In this document: positions 8,201 to 15,985 of the stretch, one piece after another | How the letters are laid out: each line of letters begins with the position of its first letter | Position numbering within the stretch: position 1 is the first letter of the stretch | Assembly (NCBI GenBank): GCA_029008595.1 | Contig: JAQXJH010000132.1 | Span: forward strand, 1 to 37,286 | Length of the DNA: 37,286 nucleotides | DNA from: Bacillota bacterium | Lineage (GTDB): Bacteria; Bacillota; Clostridia; Oscillospirales; Acutalibacteraceae | Reading direction: 5' to 3' | Program-made: the position numbers and the translations under genes | The notes under the pieces: model-generated | Databases searched by the model: none | The model's input: the letters and a program-made list of their open reading frames with translations, nothing else | Told to the model about the DNA's origin: nothing

Positions 8201-8843
8201 TGTCCTCGCGTTCCAGATAATGCGCGTCATTGGTGACGACCAGCGGGATGCCCGTTTCCTGCGCAAGCTTCAGGATCAGCGGCGCGACGCGCTTCTGCTC
8301 CTCTATGCCGTGATCCTGCAGCTCAAGGAAAAAATTCTCTTTCCCGAAGATCTGCTGATAACGCAGCGCGGAACGCTTTGCTTCCTCATAATCGCCGCGC
8401 AGCAGCTCCTGCGGAATTCTGCCCGCCAGGCAGGCCGAAAGCGCGATCAGCCCTTCATGATACTGTTCCAGCAGCTCCCAGTCGACGCGCGGTTTGCCGT
8501 AAAATCCTTCCGTCCACGCCAGCGACACCATTTTGCACAGGTTTTCATAGCCCCTGTTGTTTTCACACAGCAGCACCAGATGGTTGTGTTCCCGGTCGGC
8601 GCCGCCGTCGCGGTCAAAACGGGTGCGCGCCGCGCAGTAAACCTCGCAGCCGATGATCGGTTTGATCCCGCACTTTTTTGCCGCGCGGTAAAAATCGATC
8701 ACGCCGTACATCACGCCGTGATCGGTGATCGCGCAGGCGGTCTGCCCGCGGGCAGCAGCGGTTTCCGCCAGCTTTGAGATCCGGCAGGCACCGTCAAGCA
8801 GGCTGTATTCACTGTGAACGTGCAGATGGACAAATCCGCTCAT
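5292..8843 (-). CDS. dnaE: DNA polymerase III alpha subunit DnaE
   Basis: This is a replicative-type DNA polymerase of family C, 1183 residues, close to the usual 1100-1180. The N-terminal PHP domain is intact (HLHVHSEYSLLDGA, ITDHGVMYG, IIGCEVYC). The palm domain carries the catalytic aspartates in MPDFDVDFCYERR near residues 395-403, preceded by GPGRGSGAASIAAYCIGIT. Later blocks include YQEQIMQIFRDLAGY and FNKPHAAAYAYVSYQTAYLK. Near the C-terminus there is an OB-fold (roughly residues 970-1050, with TLLCIVSALKTKVTKS and MAFVTVEDLSGAIEM). Firmicutes normally use PolC with DnaE, but PolC is not visible here. The ATG at 8843 has GGGAGGA about nine bases upstream. It follows whiA by 45 bases with no terminator. 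Confidence 0.96.
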   Translation of the reverse strand: MSGFVHLHVHSEYSLLDGACRISKLAETAAARGQTACAITDHGVMYGVIDFYRAAKKCGIKPIIGCEVYCAARTRFDRDGGADREHNHLVLLCENNRGYENLCKMVSLAWTEGFYGKPRVDWELLEQYHEGLIALSACLAGRIPQELLRGDYEEAKRSALRYQQIFGKENFFLELQDHGIEEQKRVAPLILKLAQETGIPLVVTNDAHYLEREDSKMHHVLLCIQTNHTVNDDDTMEFGSDEFYLKSEEEMRALFPAVPEAADNTVKIAERCNVEFEFGRIKLPHFDVPNGQDHAEYFREQCYAGLYRIYGPNPPQSHIDRLEYELKTIERMGYVDYYLIVHDYVAYAKSVGIPVGPGRGSGAASIAAYCIGITGIDPMKYDLLFERFLNPERVSMPDFDVDFCYERRQEVIDYVVRKYGADHVAQIITFGTMAARGAIRDVGRALGMPYARVDAVAKLVPMELNITLQKALDLSAELRSFYGNDPEIRELIDMARKLEGMPRHASKHAAGVVITERPVMDYVPLSKNDESIVTQFPMTTLEELGLLKMDFLGLRTLTVISDAERMIRRSEPDFAADRIPEDDPAVFKMMSEGTTEGVFQFESAGMRNVLMQLGPEGLEDLIAVVSLYRPGPMDSIPRYVQNRHHPEMVTYLHPMLEPILKVTYGCMVYQEQIMQIFRDLAGYSLGRADIVRRAMAKKKKDVMERERYIFVHGLEENGRSVVEGCLKRGVDEASAMKIVGEMENFASYAFNKPHAAAYAYVSYQTAYLKVHYPREFMAALLTSVLDDTNKVVEYITECQRLGIPVLPPDVNESDAGFTVSGEKIRFGLLAAKNLGRSFVRQIVEERKKRPFASFYDFCSRMYGGDLNRRALESLIKCGALDGLGSNRRQMLTAADAVLNDLDDARRRNLEGQISLFGSMGGEPEKDSFVMPQVNEFTMPELLGMEKDITGMYLSGHPMMEYRDAAAEIGAAAIGEIVQSAKEENSLYHDGDRVTLLCIVSALKTKVTKSSATMAFVTVEDLSGAIEMLVFPKTLQESSALLQETRVVEIQGRVSLREDEDAKIVCEKVLPPPDKNVAQTGNFVAYDPPPAPAKERPAQAVPPAAQPHSERFGLYLRISALDGEQYEKARNLLEIFDGQTPVYFYLTGQKKLVLAPRTLWVMLNDPMISELKRVLGEKNVAIKD

Positions 8844-8888
8844 GGTCAAAAATCCTCCCGTTCCTCCGAATGGCATCAGGCTTCTTAT

Positions 8889-9818
8889 TTATTCTCCGGC
8901 GCCGCCTGCATCCGTTCCTTCTTCTGCCAGCCTGATCAGCCGCGCCAGCCGGTGGTTGACGCCGGAGCGCGTCAGCGGCGGATGCAGCAGCCCGCCAAGC
9001 TCCCGCAGGGAAAGCTCCGGGTTTTCCACACGGATCGCCGCAAGCTCGCGCAGCTCTTCCGGCAGGGCGCCGAGCGCACCGCTTTCCTGCAGTCTGCGGA
9101 TCGCTTCGATCTGCTGCGTGGCGGCATTGACGGTCTTATCAATATTGGCGGTATCAAAATTGGTGCGCCGGTTGGCGTCGGCGCGAACTTCCTTGAGCAT
9201 TTTTGCCTGCATCAGCTTCATTGCGCTGTTCATCGCGCCCAGATAAGTAAGCAGATCGGCAATTTCCTCACTGTTTTTAAAGTAAACCACCGGAACCGTT
9301 CCCCTGTGCGAAAAACCGGGGTGCAGCCCAAACGGCAGCTGACGCAGCAGATCCTCCAGCGAACGCAGCAGATTGACCCGCGGAACGGAAAATTCCAGAT
9401 GATACCCCTTCAGCGGATCTGAAACGGTGCCGCAGGACAGAAACGCCCCGCGCAGAAACGCCGCGGTGCAGCAATCATTTTCGAGGTTGGCCAGATTGAT
9501 CTTCAGGCTGGATTCCCTGCCCGTATGCCCGAAATGCGCCAGCACCGACGGCTTAACCCCCTCATCGACCGTCACGGTATATACCCTGCCGTGGCCGCGC
9601 TGTGTCAGCGGCGCCCGCAGCTCGGCAAAGGTGCCTGTTTCCAGCGCAAGCAGCGAGGCTGCGCGCTGCGCCACCGTTCCGCTTTCTGTCTGGAGCGAAA
9701 TTCCGCCGATCGAAAACGACCGTCCGAACAGCAGCATCCAGTAGCATTCCGCTTTCCGGCAGCAGGCAGCGGATTCGATCGCGCAAAGCTCGCTGCGGAC
9801 ATCCGCAGAAAACGTCAT
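8889..9818 (-). CDS. whiA: DNA-binding protein WhiA
   Basis: WhiA is a conserved Gram-positive regulator, named for sporulation control in Streptomyces and linked to cell division and chromosome handling in Bacillus. The protein has 309 residues, typical for the family. It has a LAGLIDADG-like N-terminal part, with FLRGAFLSCGTVSDPLKGYHLEF near residues 115-140. A C-terminal helix-turn-helix covers ELSLRELGGLLHPPLTRSGVNHRLARL. The block RRTNFDTANIDKTVNAATQQI is diagnostic of WhiA. The start was set at ATG 9818, since AAAGGGG lies eight bases before it; the in-frame GTG at 9827 directly abuts that ribosome site. It sits between rapZ and dnaE. In many Firmicutes yvcK lies between rapZ and whiA, and it is missing here. 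Confidence 0.94.
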   Translation of the reverse strand: MTFSADVRSELCAIESAACCRKAECYWMLLFGRSFSIGGISLQTESGTVAQRAASLLALETGTFAELRAPLTQRGHGRVYTVTVDEGVKPSVLAHFGHTGRESSLKINLANLENDCCTAAFLRGAFLSCGTVSDPLKGYHLEFSVPRVNLLRSLEDLLRQLPFGLHPGFSHRGTVPVVYFKNSEEIADLLTYLGAMNSAMKLMQAKMLKEVRADANRRTNFDTANIDKTVNAATQQIEAIRRLQESGALGALPEELRELAAIRVENPELSLRELGGLLHPPLTRSGVNHRLARLIRLAEEGTDAGGAGE

Positions 9819-9866
9819 TTCAGACACCCCTTTCTTCCGGCTTGTCCGGAAATTGCTCCGTTTTTC

Positions 9867-10718
9867 TTATTTGGTAAGATCGCGGTGCGAAATGCTGACC
9901 CGCTCTCCCCGCTGCTGCAGATGTTCACACAAAAGCCGCGCAAATGTGACGGAACGGTGCTTTCCGCCCGTACAGCCAAGCGCTACCGTCAGGTGGCTTT
10001 TTCCTTCCTTCGTATAAAGCGGAAGCAGAAAATCGATCAGCCCGGTCAGCCTGTCCGCCAGCTCGCGCGAGGAGTCCCATTGCATGACATACTCGCGCAC
10101 TTCGCTGTCCAGCCCCGTTTTATGTTTCAGTTCCGGGATGTAATAGGGGTTCGGCAGGCAGCGCACGTCAAACACCAGATCCGCTTCCGGCGGCACGCCG
10201 TATTTATAGCCGAACGACATGCAGTGCACCGAAAGCGCCTTGCCTGCGTCCCCAAGGAACATCGCCGCCAGACGCTCCTTCAGTTGCGCACCGGAAAGCA
10301 GCGACGTATCGATCAGATAGTCCGCCCGCTCACGCAGAAAAAAAAGACGCCGGCGTTCCATTGCGATCGCCTGTTCCAGCGAACCGTTGGCCTCATCGAT
10401 CAGCGGATGGCGGCGGCGGGTAAAACGGTATCGGTTCAGCAGCACATCGTCGGCCGCATCCAGAAACAGGATGCGGCATTTCTGATCTCCCAGCTGCTCC
10501 AGCTCTCCGGAAAGCGTTTCAAAATCCTTTCCGCCGCGCACATCGATCACAACGGCGACCTTGCCGTGTTCTTCTCCGGCGTGGGTACATACGCCGTAAA
10601 ACGCGCCCAGCAGCGACGGCGGAATATTATCCACGCAATAAAAACCGATATCCTCCAACGCATGTGCCGCCTGCGTTTTTCCTGCGCCGGAAACCCCTGT
10701 AACAATTAAAAATTCCAT
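9867..10718 (-). CDS. rapZ: RNase adapter / nucleotide-binding protein RapZ (YvcJ)
   Basis: This 283-residue P-loop protein belongs to the RapZ/YvcJ family. In Enterobacteria RapZ directs decay of a small RNA controlling glucosamine-6-phosphate synthase; in Bacillus YvcJ hydrolyses nucleotides and affects competence. Walker A TGVSGAGKTQAAHALEDIGF lies at residues 7-26, followed by CVDNIPPSLL. A Walker B-like block is near ILFLDAADDVLLNRY. The C-terminal domain has SFGYKYGVPPEADLVFDVRCLPNPYY and ALGCTGGKHRSVTFA, the best-conserved family segments. The ATG at 10718 has AAGGA ten bases upstream. It follows murB by 44 bases and precedes whiA by 48 bases, all in one direction with no terminator between them. 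Confidence 0.94.
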   Translation of the reverse strand: MEFLIVTGVSGAGKTQAAHALEDIGFYCVDNIPPSLLGAFYGVCTHAGEEHGKVAVVIDVRGGKDFETLSGELEQLGDQKCRILFLDAADDVLLNRYRFTRRRHPLIDEANGSLEQAIAMERRRLFFLRERADYLIDTSLLSGAQLKERLAAMFLGDAGKALSVHCMSFGYKYGVPPEADLVFDVRCLPNPYYIPELKHKTGLDSEVREYVMQWDSSRELADRLTGLIDFLLPLYTKEGKSHLTVALGCTGGKHRSVTFARLLCEHLQQRGERVSISHRDLTK

Positions 10719-10762
10719 CCTGACTCATTCCTTCTGCAATGGCGCTTACGGGTCAAAGCCGT

Positions 10763-11680
10763 TTATCCTCCCAGCCGGCGGATTTCACATTCCAGCGAAA
10801 CGCCCGTTTCCCGCAGAACCGTCTGCTGAATTTTTTCCACCAGCGCGCATACGTCGGCGCAGGTTGCCCCTCCCCGGTTGATAATAAATCCCGCATGTTT
10901 TTCGCTGACCTGCGCCCCGCCGACCGAAACGCCCTTCAGCCCGCACTGTTCGATCAGCGCTCCGGCAAAATATCCTTCCGGCCGCTTGAAAACGCTGCCG
11001 GCGCTCGGATATTCCAGCGGCTGCTTGCTGCGCCGACGGCTGAGGTAATCGCGCATCCGTTCCTCCACAGCCTCCGGAGCGTCCGGACGCAGGGCAAAGC
11101 GCGCGGAAAGGACGATCCCGCCGTTTTCGGCAAAAACACTGGTGCGGTAACCGAACCGCAGCGATTCGCCTGCGATTGTCTGCACGGTTCCGTCCGGCAG
11201 CAGCGCGCGGCAGGACAAAATGACCTGTTTCATTTCGCCGCCGTAGGCTCCGGCGTTCATAAAGGCCGCGCCGCCCACCGAGCCGGGGATCCCATGGGCA
11301 AACTCCAGGCCGGAAAGCCCCTGTTCCCGGGCAAAGTCGGTCAGCGCTGCCAACCGCATCGCCGCACCGGCCGTGATCTCGCTGCCCTCACGCCTGCACT
11401 GCCAGAATTCCGGCGGCGCAAGGTGCAGCACAACGCCGTTGTAGCCCTCGTCGGCCGCCAGCAGGTTTGATCCGCTGCCGAGCACAAAAAAACCGGCATC
11501 CAGCTCACGGCAAAGCGCTGTCAGCCGAAACAGCGCCCGCTCTGTTCCCACCCTGAGGAACAGCCGCGCCGGGCCTCCGATCCGAAAGGTCGTATGGCGG
11601 CTCATCGGTTCGTTTTCCATCACCGCACAGTCTTCCTCGTTCGCGGCGGAAATGATCTGTTTCAACTGCCCGGAAGTCAT
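10763..11680 (-). CDS. murB: UDP-N-acetylenolpyruvoylglucosamine reductase MurB
   Basis: MurB uses FAD and NADPH to reduce UDP-N-acetylglucosamine enolpyruvate to UDP-N-acetylmuramate in the cytoplasmic phase of peptidoglycan synthesis. The 305-residue length fits the short type common in Firmicutes. Visible motifs are TTFRIGGPARLFLRV (30-45), the FAD-binding LGSGSNLLAADEGYNGVVLHL, GIPGSVGGAAFMNAGAYGGEM, and the catalytic serine region SAGSVFKRPEGYFAGALIE. AAGGAGG lies seven bases before the ATG at 11680. It is the first gene of the murB-rapZ-whiA-dnaE unit and has a recognisable promoter upstream. Confidence 0.95.
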   Translation of the reverse strand: MTSGQLKQIISAANEEDCAVMENEPMSRHTTFRIGGPARLFLRVGTERALFRLTALCRELDAGFFVLGSGSNLLAADEGYNGVVLHLAPPEFWQCRREGSEITAGAAMRLAALTDFAREQGLSGLEFAHGIPGSVGGAAFMNAGAYGGEMKQVILSCRALLPDGTVQTIAGESLRFGYRTSVFAENGGIVLSARFALRPDAPEAVEERMRDYLSRRRSKQPLEYPSAGSVFKRPEGYFAGALIEQCGLKGVSVGGAQVSEKHAGFIINRGGATCADVCALVEKIQQTVLRETGVSLECEIRRLGG

Positions 11681-11795
11681 GTAAGCTCCTCCTTTGCTGC
11701 GGTCAGGCTTAAATCCCGGGTCTGCAGAAGCAGACCGGACGCGAGCCGCGCCCGGCTTTTTCCTGCAGCGCCGGAATAATTATTATTACGCAGTA

Positions 11796-11824
11796 ATTAT
11801 ATCATAAATCCGTCCGGATGCCTA
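11796..11824 (-). promoter_or_regulatory. Probable promoter of murB-rapZ-whiA-dnaE
   Basis: On the minus strand TAGGCA (11824-11819, four of six matches) is followed by 17 bases and a perfect TATAAT (11801-11796). The transcript would carry a leader of about 110 bases. An AT-rich inverted repeat (ATTAC-TGC-GTAAT) lies just downstream of the -10, where a repressor could act. Confidence 0.6.
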
Positions 11825-11843
11825 TCTTCACAGAAAAATTGCC

Positions 11844-11879
11844 AAAAAAGCTGCCGCAAAGGATGACCCGCGGCAGCTT
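11844..11879 (-). terminator. Terminator after the glucokinase gene
   Basis: A perfect 10-bp stem (AAGCTGCCGC with GCGGCAGCTT) around a 12-base loop is followed by further Ts on the minus strand. It begins 22 bases after the glucokinase stop and closes the hprK-glcK unit. Confidence 0.9.
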
Positions 11880-11900
11880 CTGAAAATTCGGACGGAAATT

Positions 11901-12857
11901 TTACTGCATGGAACGGCCGAGGAAGGCAGCGCCGATGATGCCTGCGTCACGGCCGAGCTGCGCGGCAACGATCTCGGTCTGTCTGCCGCCGAAGCGCGCA
12001 TAGTCGAACTCCCGGATCAGCGGACGCATCGGAGCCAGCAGCGTTTCGCCCTCCTTGGAAATGCCGCCGCCGAAGACAAGCACCTCCGGCTGGAAAATGT
12101 TGATCACATTGGCCGCGCCGCAGGCGATGTACTCGATGTACTGATCGCAGACGGCCTTTGCCACCGGGTCGCCCTGGCGCATTGCGTCAAAAGCGGTGCG
12201 TCCGTTGACCTTCCGGATATCGCCCTCCACGATTTCCCACATAACAGAATCCGAATGATCGATCATCGCCGTTTTGGTCTGATGGATCAGGCCGGAAACC
12301 GAAGCGTAAGCTTCCCAGCAGCCCTTGCGGCCGCAGCTGCACTGGCGGCCGTCCTTCACGATCACCATATGCCCCAGCTCCGCGCCGAAGCTGTTCCAGC
12401 CGGAAAACACCTTGCCGTCGATGATGATCCCGCCGCCGACTCCGGTGCCGAGCGTGATGGTAACGGAAACCTGCGTGCCCTTTGCCGCGCCGGCAACCGC
12501 TTCGCCGTAAGCTGCCGCGTTCGCGTCATTTTCCATGTAAACGTCCTTGCCGGTCAGGCGCTTGAGCTCGCTGCCCATCGGCGCGTGGACATAAGCGAGG
12601 TTGTTGGCATAAACGATTTCGCCGTTTTTCGCGTCGATCGCTCCGGGCGAACCGATCCCGATCCATTGGATCTCGTCCATCGAAAGGCCGGCGTCCGCAA
12701 CCACCTTTTTGATCAGCGCCGCCATATCGGCGCAAAGCTCCTCACAGGGGCGCGGCGCATTCGTTTTGCCTTCTCCGCGGGCAATGATCTCGTAATTTTC
12801 ATTACAGATTCCGACCGCAAAATTGGTGCCTCCCAAATCGACTCCGATGTAATACAT
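11901..12857 (-). CDS. glcK: ROK family glucokinase
   Basis: This sugar kinase phosphorylates glucose to glucose 6-phosphate with ATP, feeding glycolysis. It has 318 residues, normal for ROK glucokinases. The N-terminal phosphate-binding motif is GVDLGGTNFAVGI. The catalytic aspartate lies in MENDANAAAYGE. The TLGTGVGGGIIIDG motif follows, then the ROK zinc motif CSCGRKGCWEAYAS with the preceding histidine in ELGHMVIV. The ATG at 12857 has AAAGGA about 13 bases upstream. It lies 54 bases downstream of hprK in the same direction with no terminator, so it is probably co-transcribed; both genes concern glucose use. Other sugars such as N-acetylmannosamine are possible ROK substrates, but the sequence best resembles Firmicutes GlcK. 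Confidence 0.92.
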   Translation of the reverse strand: MYYIGVDLGGTNFAVGICNENYEIIARGEGKTNAPRPCEELCADMAALIKKVVADAGLSMDEIQWIGIGSPGAIDAKNGEIVYANNLAYVHAPMGSELKRLTGKDVYMENDANAAAYGEAVAGAAKGTQVSVTITLGTGVGGGIIIDGKVFSGWNSFGAELGHMVIVKDGRQCSCGRKGCWEAYASVSGLIHQTKTAMIDHSDSVMWEIVEGDIRKVNGRTAFDAMRQGDPVAKAVCDQYIEYIACGAANVINIFQPEVLVFGGGISKEGETLLAPMRPLIREFDYARFGGRQTEIVAAQLGRDAGIIGAAFLGRSMQ

Positions 12858-12911
12858 AACAGTTGATTCATCCTTTCTCTTTTCTGTTCGGGATCCTCCG
12901 AATCAATGATT

Positions 12912-13892
12912 TCAGAATTTATGTCCGCCCCAATCCTTATGGACAACGCGCGGCTCTTGAGGCATTGCCTCGGCATCCATTCCAAGATTGGAGAGCAGTT
13001 CCTGCGCAGCATTATAACCCAGTTTTTTCTGGCGATTGTTCATTGCGGCAACCTCGATGATAATGGCAAGGTTGCGCCCCGGCTTGACCGGGATCGTGAT
13101 CAGCGGGATCTGGACGCCGAGAATATCGCCGTATTCGTTGGCCGTTCCCATGCGGTCGTATACCTTTGTGCTGTCCCAGTTTTCCAGCTGAACGATCATG
13201 TCCACCTTTTCCGTCTGTTTAACGGCGCCCATACCGAAGATCCTGCGAGCATTGATGATGCCGACGCCACGCAGCTCGATAAAATGGCGGATGTTCGGCG
13301 GAGCGCTTCCCACAAGCGTTTTGTCGGAAGCACGCTTCAGTTCCACGGCATCGTCAGCGATCAGCCGGTGGCCGCGCTTGACCAGTTCGATCGCCGTTTC
13401 GCTTTTGCCGACGCCGCTGTCTCCGGTCATCAGGATCCCCTCGCCGTAAACCTCGACCAGCACGCCGTGGCGAGTCACGCGCGGCGCAAGCTCTATATTC
13501 AGGAACGAGGTCAGGCGCATGATCGCGCTGGAGGTGACCTCCTGCGTACGCAGCAGCGGAACCGCGTATCTTTTTGAGCTGGAAAGCAGCACTTCCGGCG
13601 GCTCCTGTCCGCGCGTGATGAGTACCGCCGGCGCATGGCGCGAAAACAGCGCATCGATGATCTCATTGCGGCGCGCCGGCTCCATCTCCTGCAGGAACGC
13701 CATTTCGGAGCGGCCGAACACCACAATGCGCGTATTGTCGTAATAATCAAAAAAACCTGCCAGCTCCAGACCGGGACGGCTGAGTTCCATCGAAGTGACC
13801 ATCACCTCATCCGGATTCTGCGGCATATAGAGCGCCTCAAATCCAAGCTCCTTCAGGATCTCCGCAAGCGACACCTTGAATTCCGTCGGCAA
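12912..13892 (-). CDS. hprK: HPr kinase/phosphorylase
   Basis: HprK phosphorylates and dephosphorylates Ser46 of HPr, the switch that lets CcpA impose carbon catabolite repression in Firmicutes. The protein has 326 residues. An N-terminal domain precedes the catalytic histidine in TRHGVLVEVYGEG (about 140-152). Walker A MTGDSGVGKSE lies at about 155-165, followed by HRLIADDAVELKR. The family signature GVGIINARRIFGMGAV comes next. The start is TTG at 13892, supported by GGAGG seven bases upstream; no ATG fits as well. A promoter lies just upstream, and glucokinase follows. In many Clostridia hprK sits near murB and rapZ, as here. Confidence 0.95.
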   Translation of the reverse strand: MPTEFKVSLAEILKELGFEALYMPQNPDEVMVTSMELSRPGLELAGFFDYYDNTRIVVFGRSEMAFLQEMEPARRNEIIDALFSRHAPAVLITRGQEPPEVLLSSSKRYAVPLLRTQEVTSSAIMRLTSFLNIELAPRVTRHGVLVEVYGEGILMTGDSGVGKSETAIELVKRGHRLIADDAVELKRASDKTLVGSAPPNIRHFIELRGVGIINARRIFGMGAVKQTEKVDMIVQLENWDSTKVYDRMGTANEYGDILGVQIPLITIPVKPGRNLAIIIEVAAMNNRQKKLGYNAAQELLSNLGMDAEAMPQEPRVVHKDWGGHKF

Positions 13893-13927
13893 AACAAGCC
13901 CTCCCTCTGTTGAATATTTATTGTTTT

Positions 13928-13956
13928 ATTATACATGCTTTCAAAAAAACTTTAAA
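13928..13956 (-). promoter_or_regulatory. Probable promoter of hprK-glcK
   Basis: On the minus strand TTTAAA (13956-13951, four of six matches), a 17-base spacer and a perfect TATAAT (13933-13928). The DNA upstream is AT-rich. Confidence 0.7.
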
Positions 13957-13996
13957 GGGGATTCGAAAATTTTCTTTTAAAATTGCGAAAACTCCA

Positions 13997-15163
13997 TCAG
14001 TTTTTCCCTGTTGCCCCGGCGGACTGCATTTCGCCGGCCTTGATCCGGCAGCACACTTCGACGGTAAAATCACAGTCCGGCAGCAGCTTTTTCCAATCCT
14101 GACGGTGAGTGCGCCACCATTCCGGAGCCTGCCGGGCCAGACAGCGCCCAAAGCCGAACGGATCGCACCCGTGCTGCCGCGCGCAAACGCTGAGCGCTTC
14201 GCTGATCCGCTGCATCAGCTCCTGCTCACACGCCGTTTCCAGCGCTGCCGTTCCCGTTTCGTCCAAAACCGCCTGCGCGGCAAGGTTCCACTCCGTCGGC
14301 AGCGCGTCGCACCGAACCTGCAGCGCGATGCGCACCGAATCGTTTTCCGCGCTGCACCGGACTGCTGTCTGCAGGTTTTCCAGCGCCAGCTGCACTCCAT
14401 TGATGCGGCCTGTTTTCTCATCCGGAACTTCCGTCTTCAGGCTCATATTCTTTGCTGCTCCGGAAACGATCAGCACTCCCTGCGTCTGGCGCTCGTCCAG
14501 TGTTTCCACCATCTTTTCGCCCGAAAACAGCGCGGTTCCGCTCAGCGTGATCCGCGCTTCTCCGCCGCCGGTCTGCTCCAGACTCAGGATCGGAACGCAG
14601 AAGTCGCGTTCGCCGTCCGTCAGGCAGCGGGCCGCGGTAAACACCTCGGTATAAACTGCGCGCCCGGCCTGTTTTCCCGCCTCGCTCAGCGCTGCAAGCT
14701 CCCGCGCCGGGATGCTTCCGTTCTGCCCTGCGCCGCGCAGAAGCTCCTCTGCCGTATTCTGCGCCAGATAAAGCGCCGCCGTGCCTCTGCATTCGTAAAA
14801 TTCCGTAAAAAAGCTCAACGCTGCACCGATCCCCTTTTCTGCGGTCGCCTGCCCGATCACGACCGCCTGATTATGCGGGAAATACGGTTCTCTTCCTGTC
14901 GTCAGACTGATCCGGCCGGCTGCCTCCGTCACGGAAGCGCCGCTGCTGCAGAAAAAATCGCCGTTTGCGTTCTCCTGCGTTTTCATCTGCAGGCGGTCCG
15001 CCAGAAAAGCGTTCACCGAAAGCGTAAAAACGCCGCCCGATTCGTCCACCCCTGCGCTTTGGACGATCATCCGCCGGTTCAGCGGCAGCTCGCCGCTGCA
15101 GGCGGAAAAAAGCACGCACCCGGCCAGCAGCAGGCTGATCTCCGTCATCCGTTTTGTTTTCAT
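13997..15163 (-). CDS. Spore germination lipoprotein, Ger(x)C family (GerAC-like)
   Basis: This is the lipoprotein subunit of a germinant receptor, which sits on the spore inner membrane with the A and B subunits. It has 388 residues, typical for the family. The N-terminus MKTKRMTEISLLLAGCVLFSAC is a lipoprotein signal with the cysteine at residue 22. It is followed by ELPLNRRMIVQSAGVD, which aligns with the CW..RREL...GLGID start of GerC proteins. Other family-like stretches are GREPYFPHNQAVVIGQ and the C-terminal EALSVCARQHGCDPFGFGRCL and FTVEVCCRIK. AAAGGAG lies 11 bases before the ATG. It runs away from the gerA-gerB genes, behind a DUF421 gene, so this receptor is encoded by two divergent units. 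Expression is probably in the forespore. Confidence 0.88.
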   Translation of the reverse strand: MKTKRMTEISLLLAGCVLFSACSGELPLNRRMIVQSAGVDESGGVFTLSVNAFLADRLQMKTQENANGDFFCSSGASVTEAAGRISLTTGREPYFPHNQAVVIGQATAEKGIGAALSFFTEFYECRGTAALYLAQNTAEELLRGAGQNGSIPARELAALSEAGKQAGRAVYTEVFTAARCLTDGERDFCVPILSLEQTGGGEARITLSGTALFSGEKMVETLDERQTQGVLIVSGAAKNMSLKTEVPDEKTGRINGVQLALENLQTAVRCSAENDSVRIALQVRCDALPTEWNLAAQAVLDETGTAALETACEQELMQRISEALSVCARQHGCDPFGFGRCLARQAPEWWRTHRQDWKKLLPDCDFTVEVCCRIKAGEMQSAGATGKN

Positions 15164-15250
15164 GGTTGTTTTCGCTCCTTTCCGACACTTTCATTCAGAA
15201 CCGCCCTGTGTTCTCTGCCATCCGGCAGATTGACGGCATCTCAGCCGGCA

Positions 15251-15283
15251 AAACCGTAATATTTCCGTCGAATATTACGGTTT
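15251..15283. promoter_or_regulatory. Perfect AT-rich hairpin between DUF421 and gerC
   Basis: Two perfect 13-base arms (AAACCGTAATATT and complement) flank a 7-base loop, starting one base after the DUF421 stop codon. On the minus strand it is followed by only one T beyond the stem, so it is a weak terminator or a processing/attenuation signal before gerC. An operator role is also possible. Confidence 0.6.
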
Positions 15284-15284
15284 G

Positions 15285-15953
15285 TTATCGTTCCCTGCGG
15301 ATGATCCGATAGTTTTTTTCCGTATCGGCTGTCAGCAAGAACACCTCGTTCAGCGGACAGTTTTCTTTTTTCAGCACGCCCTCGATCCATTCCCGGTTGC
15401 ATCCGACCAGCCGGGCCGACTGCGCACAGAAGCTGCCGTCATCCACCACGACCGCCCAGAATTCCGTTTTTGCCGCAATGCCGAGTGTTTTTGCATCCGG
15501 CGGCTCGGCGGACGCATTTTTCAGAACGCTGAGCTGCCCGTTCGTTTCGATCAGCGCCACATCCACCGTCTGCGGGTCGAACACGCCCTGCAGACGCAGG
15601 GCTTCGGAAAGATCCTCCACCGTATAGCGCAGGCGGCTCATCTGCTTCTGATCCAGCCTGCCGCTGCGGATCAGAACGACCGGGCTGCCGCAGATCAGCC
15701 GGCGAAACCAGCGGCATTTCATCATCAGCACCGAAACCAGAATTTCGCATACCACCAGCGTCAGGATCGGAACGATCCCGCTCAGCAGCGGGATGCCTGT
15801 CTCCTGCATCGGGATCGCCGCCAGCTCGGAGATCAGCATGGTGATCACCAGTTCAGAGCTTTGCAGCTCGCCGACCTGTCGTTTGCCCATCAGCCGCACC
15901 GCCGCGGTGACGACGACATATAAAATAAGTGTTCGCAGCAGTGAAATCAGCAC
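15285..15953 (-). CDS. DUF421 (YetF/YrbG-like) membrane protein
   Basis: This 222-residue protein has two to three N-terminal membrane segments (LLRTLILYVVVTAAVRLMG, ELVITMLISELAAIPM and IPLLSGIVPILTLVVCEILVSVLMM), followed by a soluble DUF421 domain. The RLMGKRQVGELQSSELVITMLISE block is characteristic of the family. The molecular role is unknown, but DUF421 proteins are encoded beside spore-membrane and germination genes in several Firmicutes, and here the neighbour downstream is gerC. The start is GTG at 15953 with GGGAGG eight bases upstream. A forespore-type promoter is seen upstream, which would fit a spore-membrane protein. The C-terminal tail (EVFLLTADTEKNYRIIRRER) lies in the second part of the domain. 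Confidence 0.88.
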   Translation of the reverse strand: MLISLLRTLILYVVVTAAVRLMGKRQVGELQSSELVITMLISELAAIPMQETGIPLLSGIVPILTLVVCEILVSVLMMKCRWFRRLICGSPVVLIRSGRLDQKQMSRLRYTVEDLSEALRLQGVFDPQTVDVALIETNGQLSVLKNASAEPPDAKTLGIAAKTEFWAVVVDDGSFCAQSARLVGCNREWIEGVLKKENCPLNEVFLLTADTEKNYRIIRRER

Positions 15954-15985
15954 GCCGCCCGCCTCCCGTCCGATTTGATCAATCC

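Noticed and set aside
5265-8777. Plus-strand open frame of 1170 codons antisense to dnaE
   Set aside because: It mirrors dnaE almost end to end, its composition is rich in His, Arg and Gln as expected of an antisense shadow, and it lacks a credible ribosome site or family resemblance. dnaE itself has full motifs.
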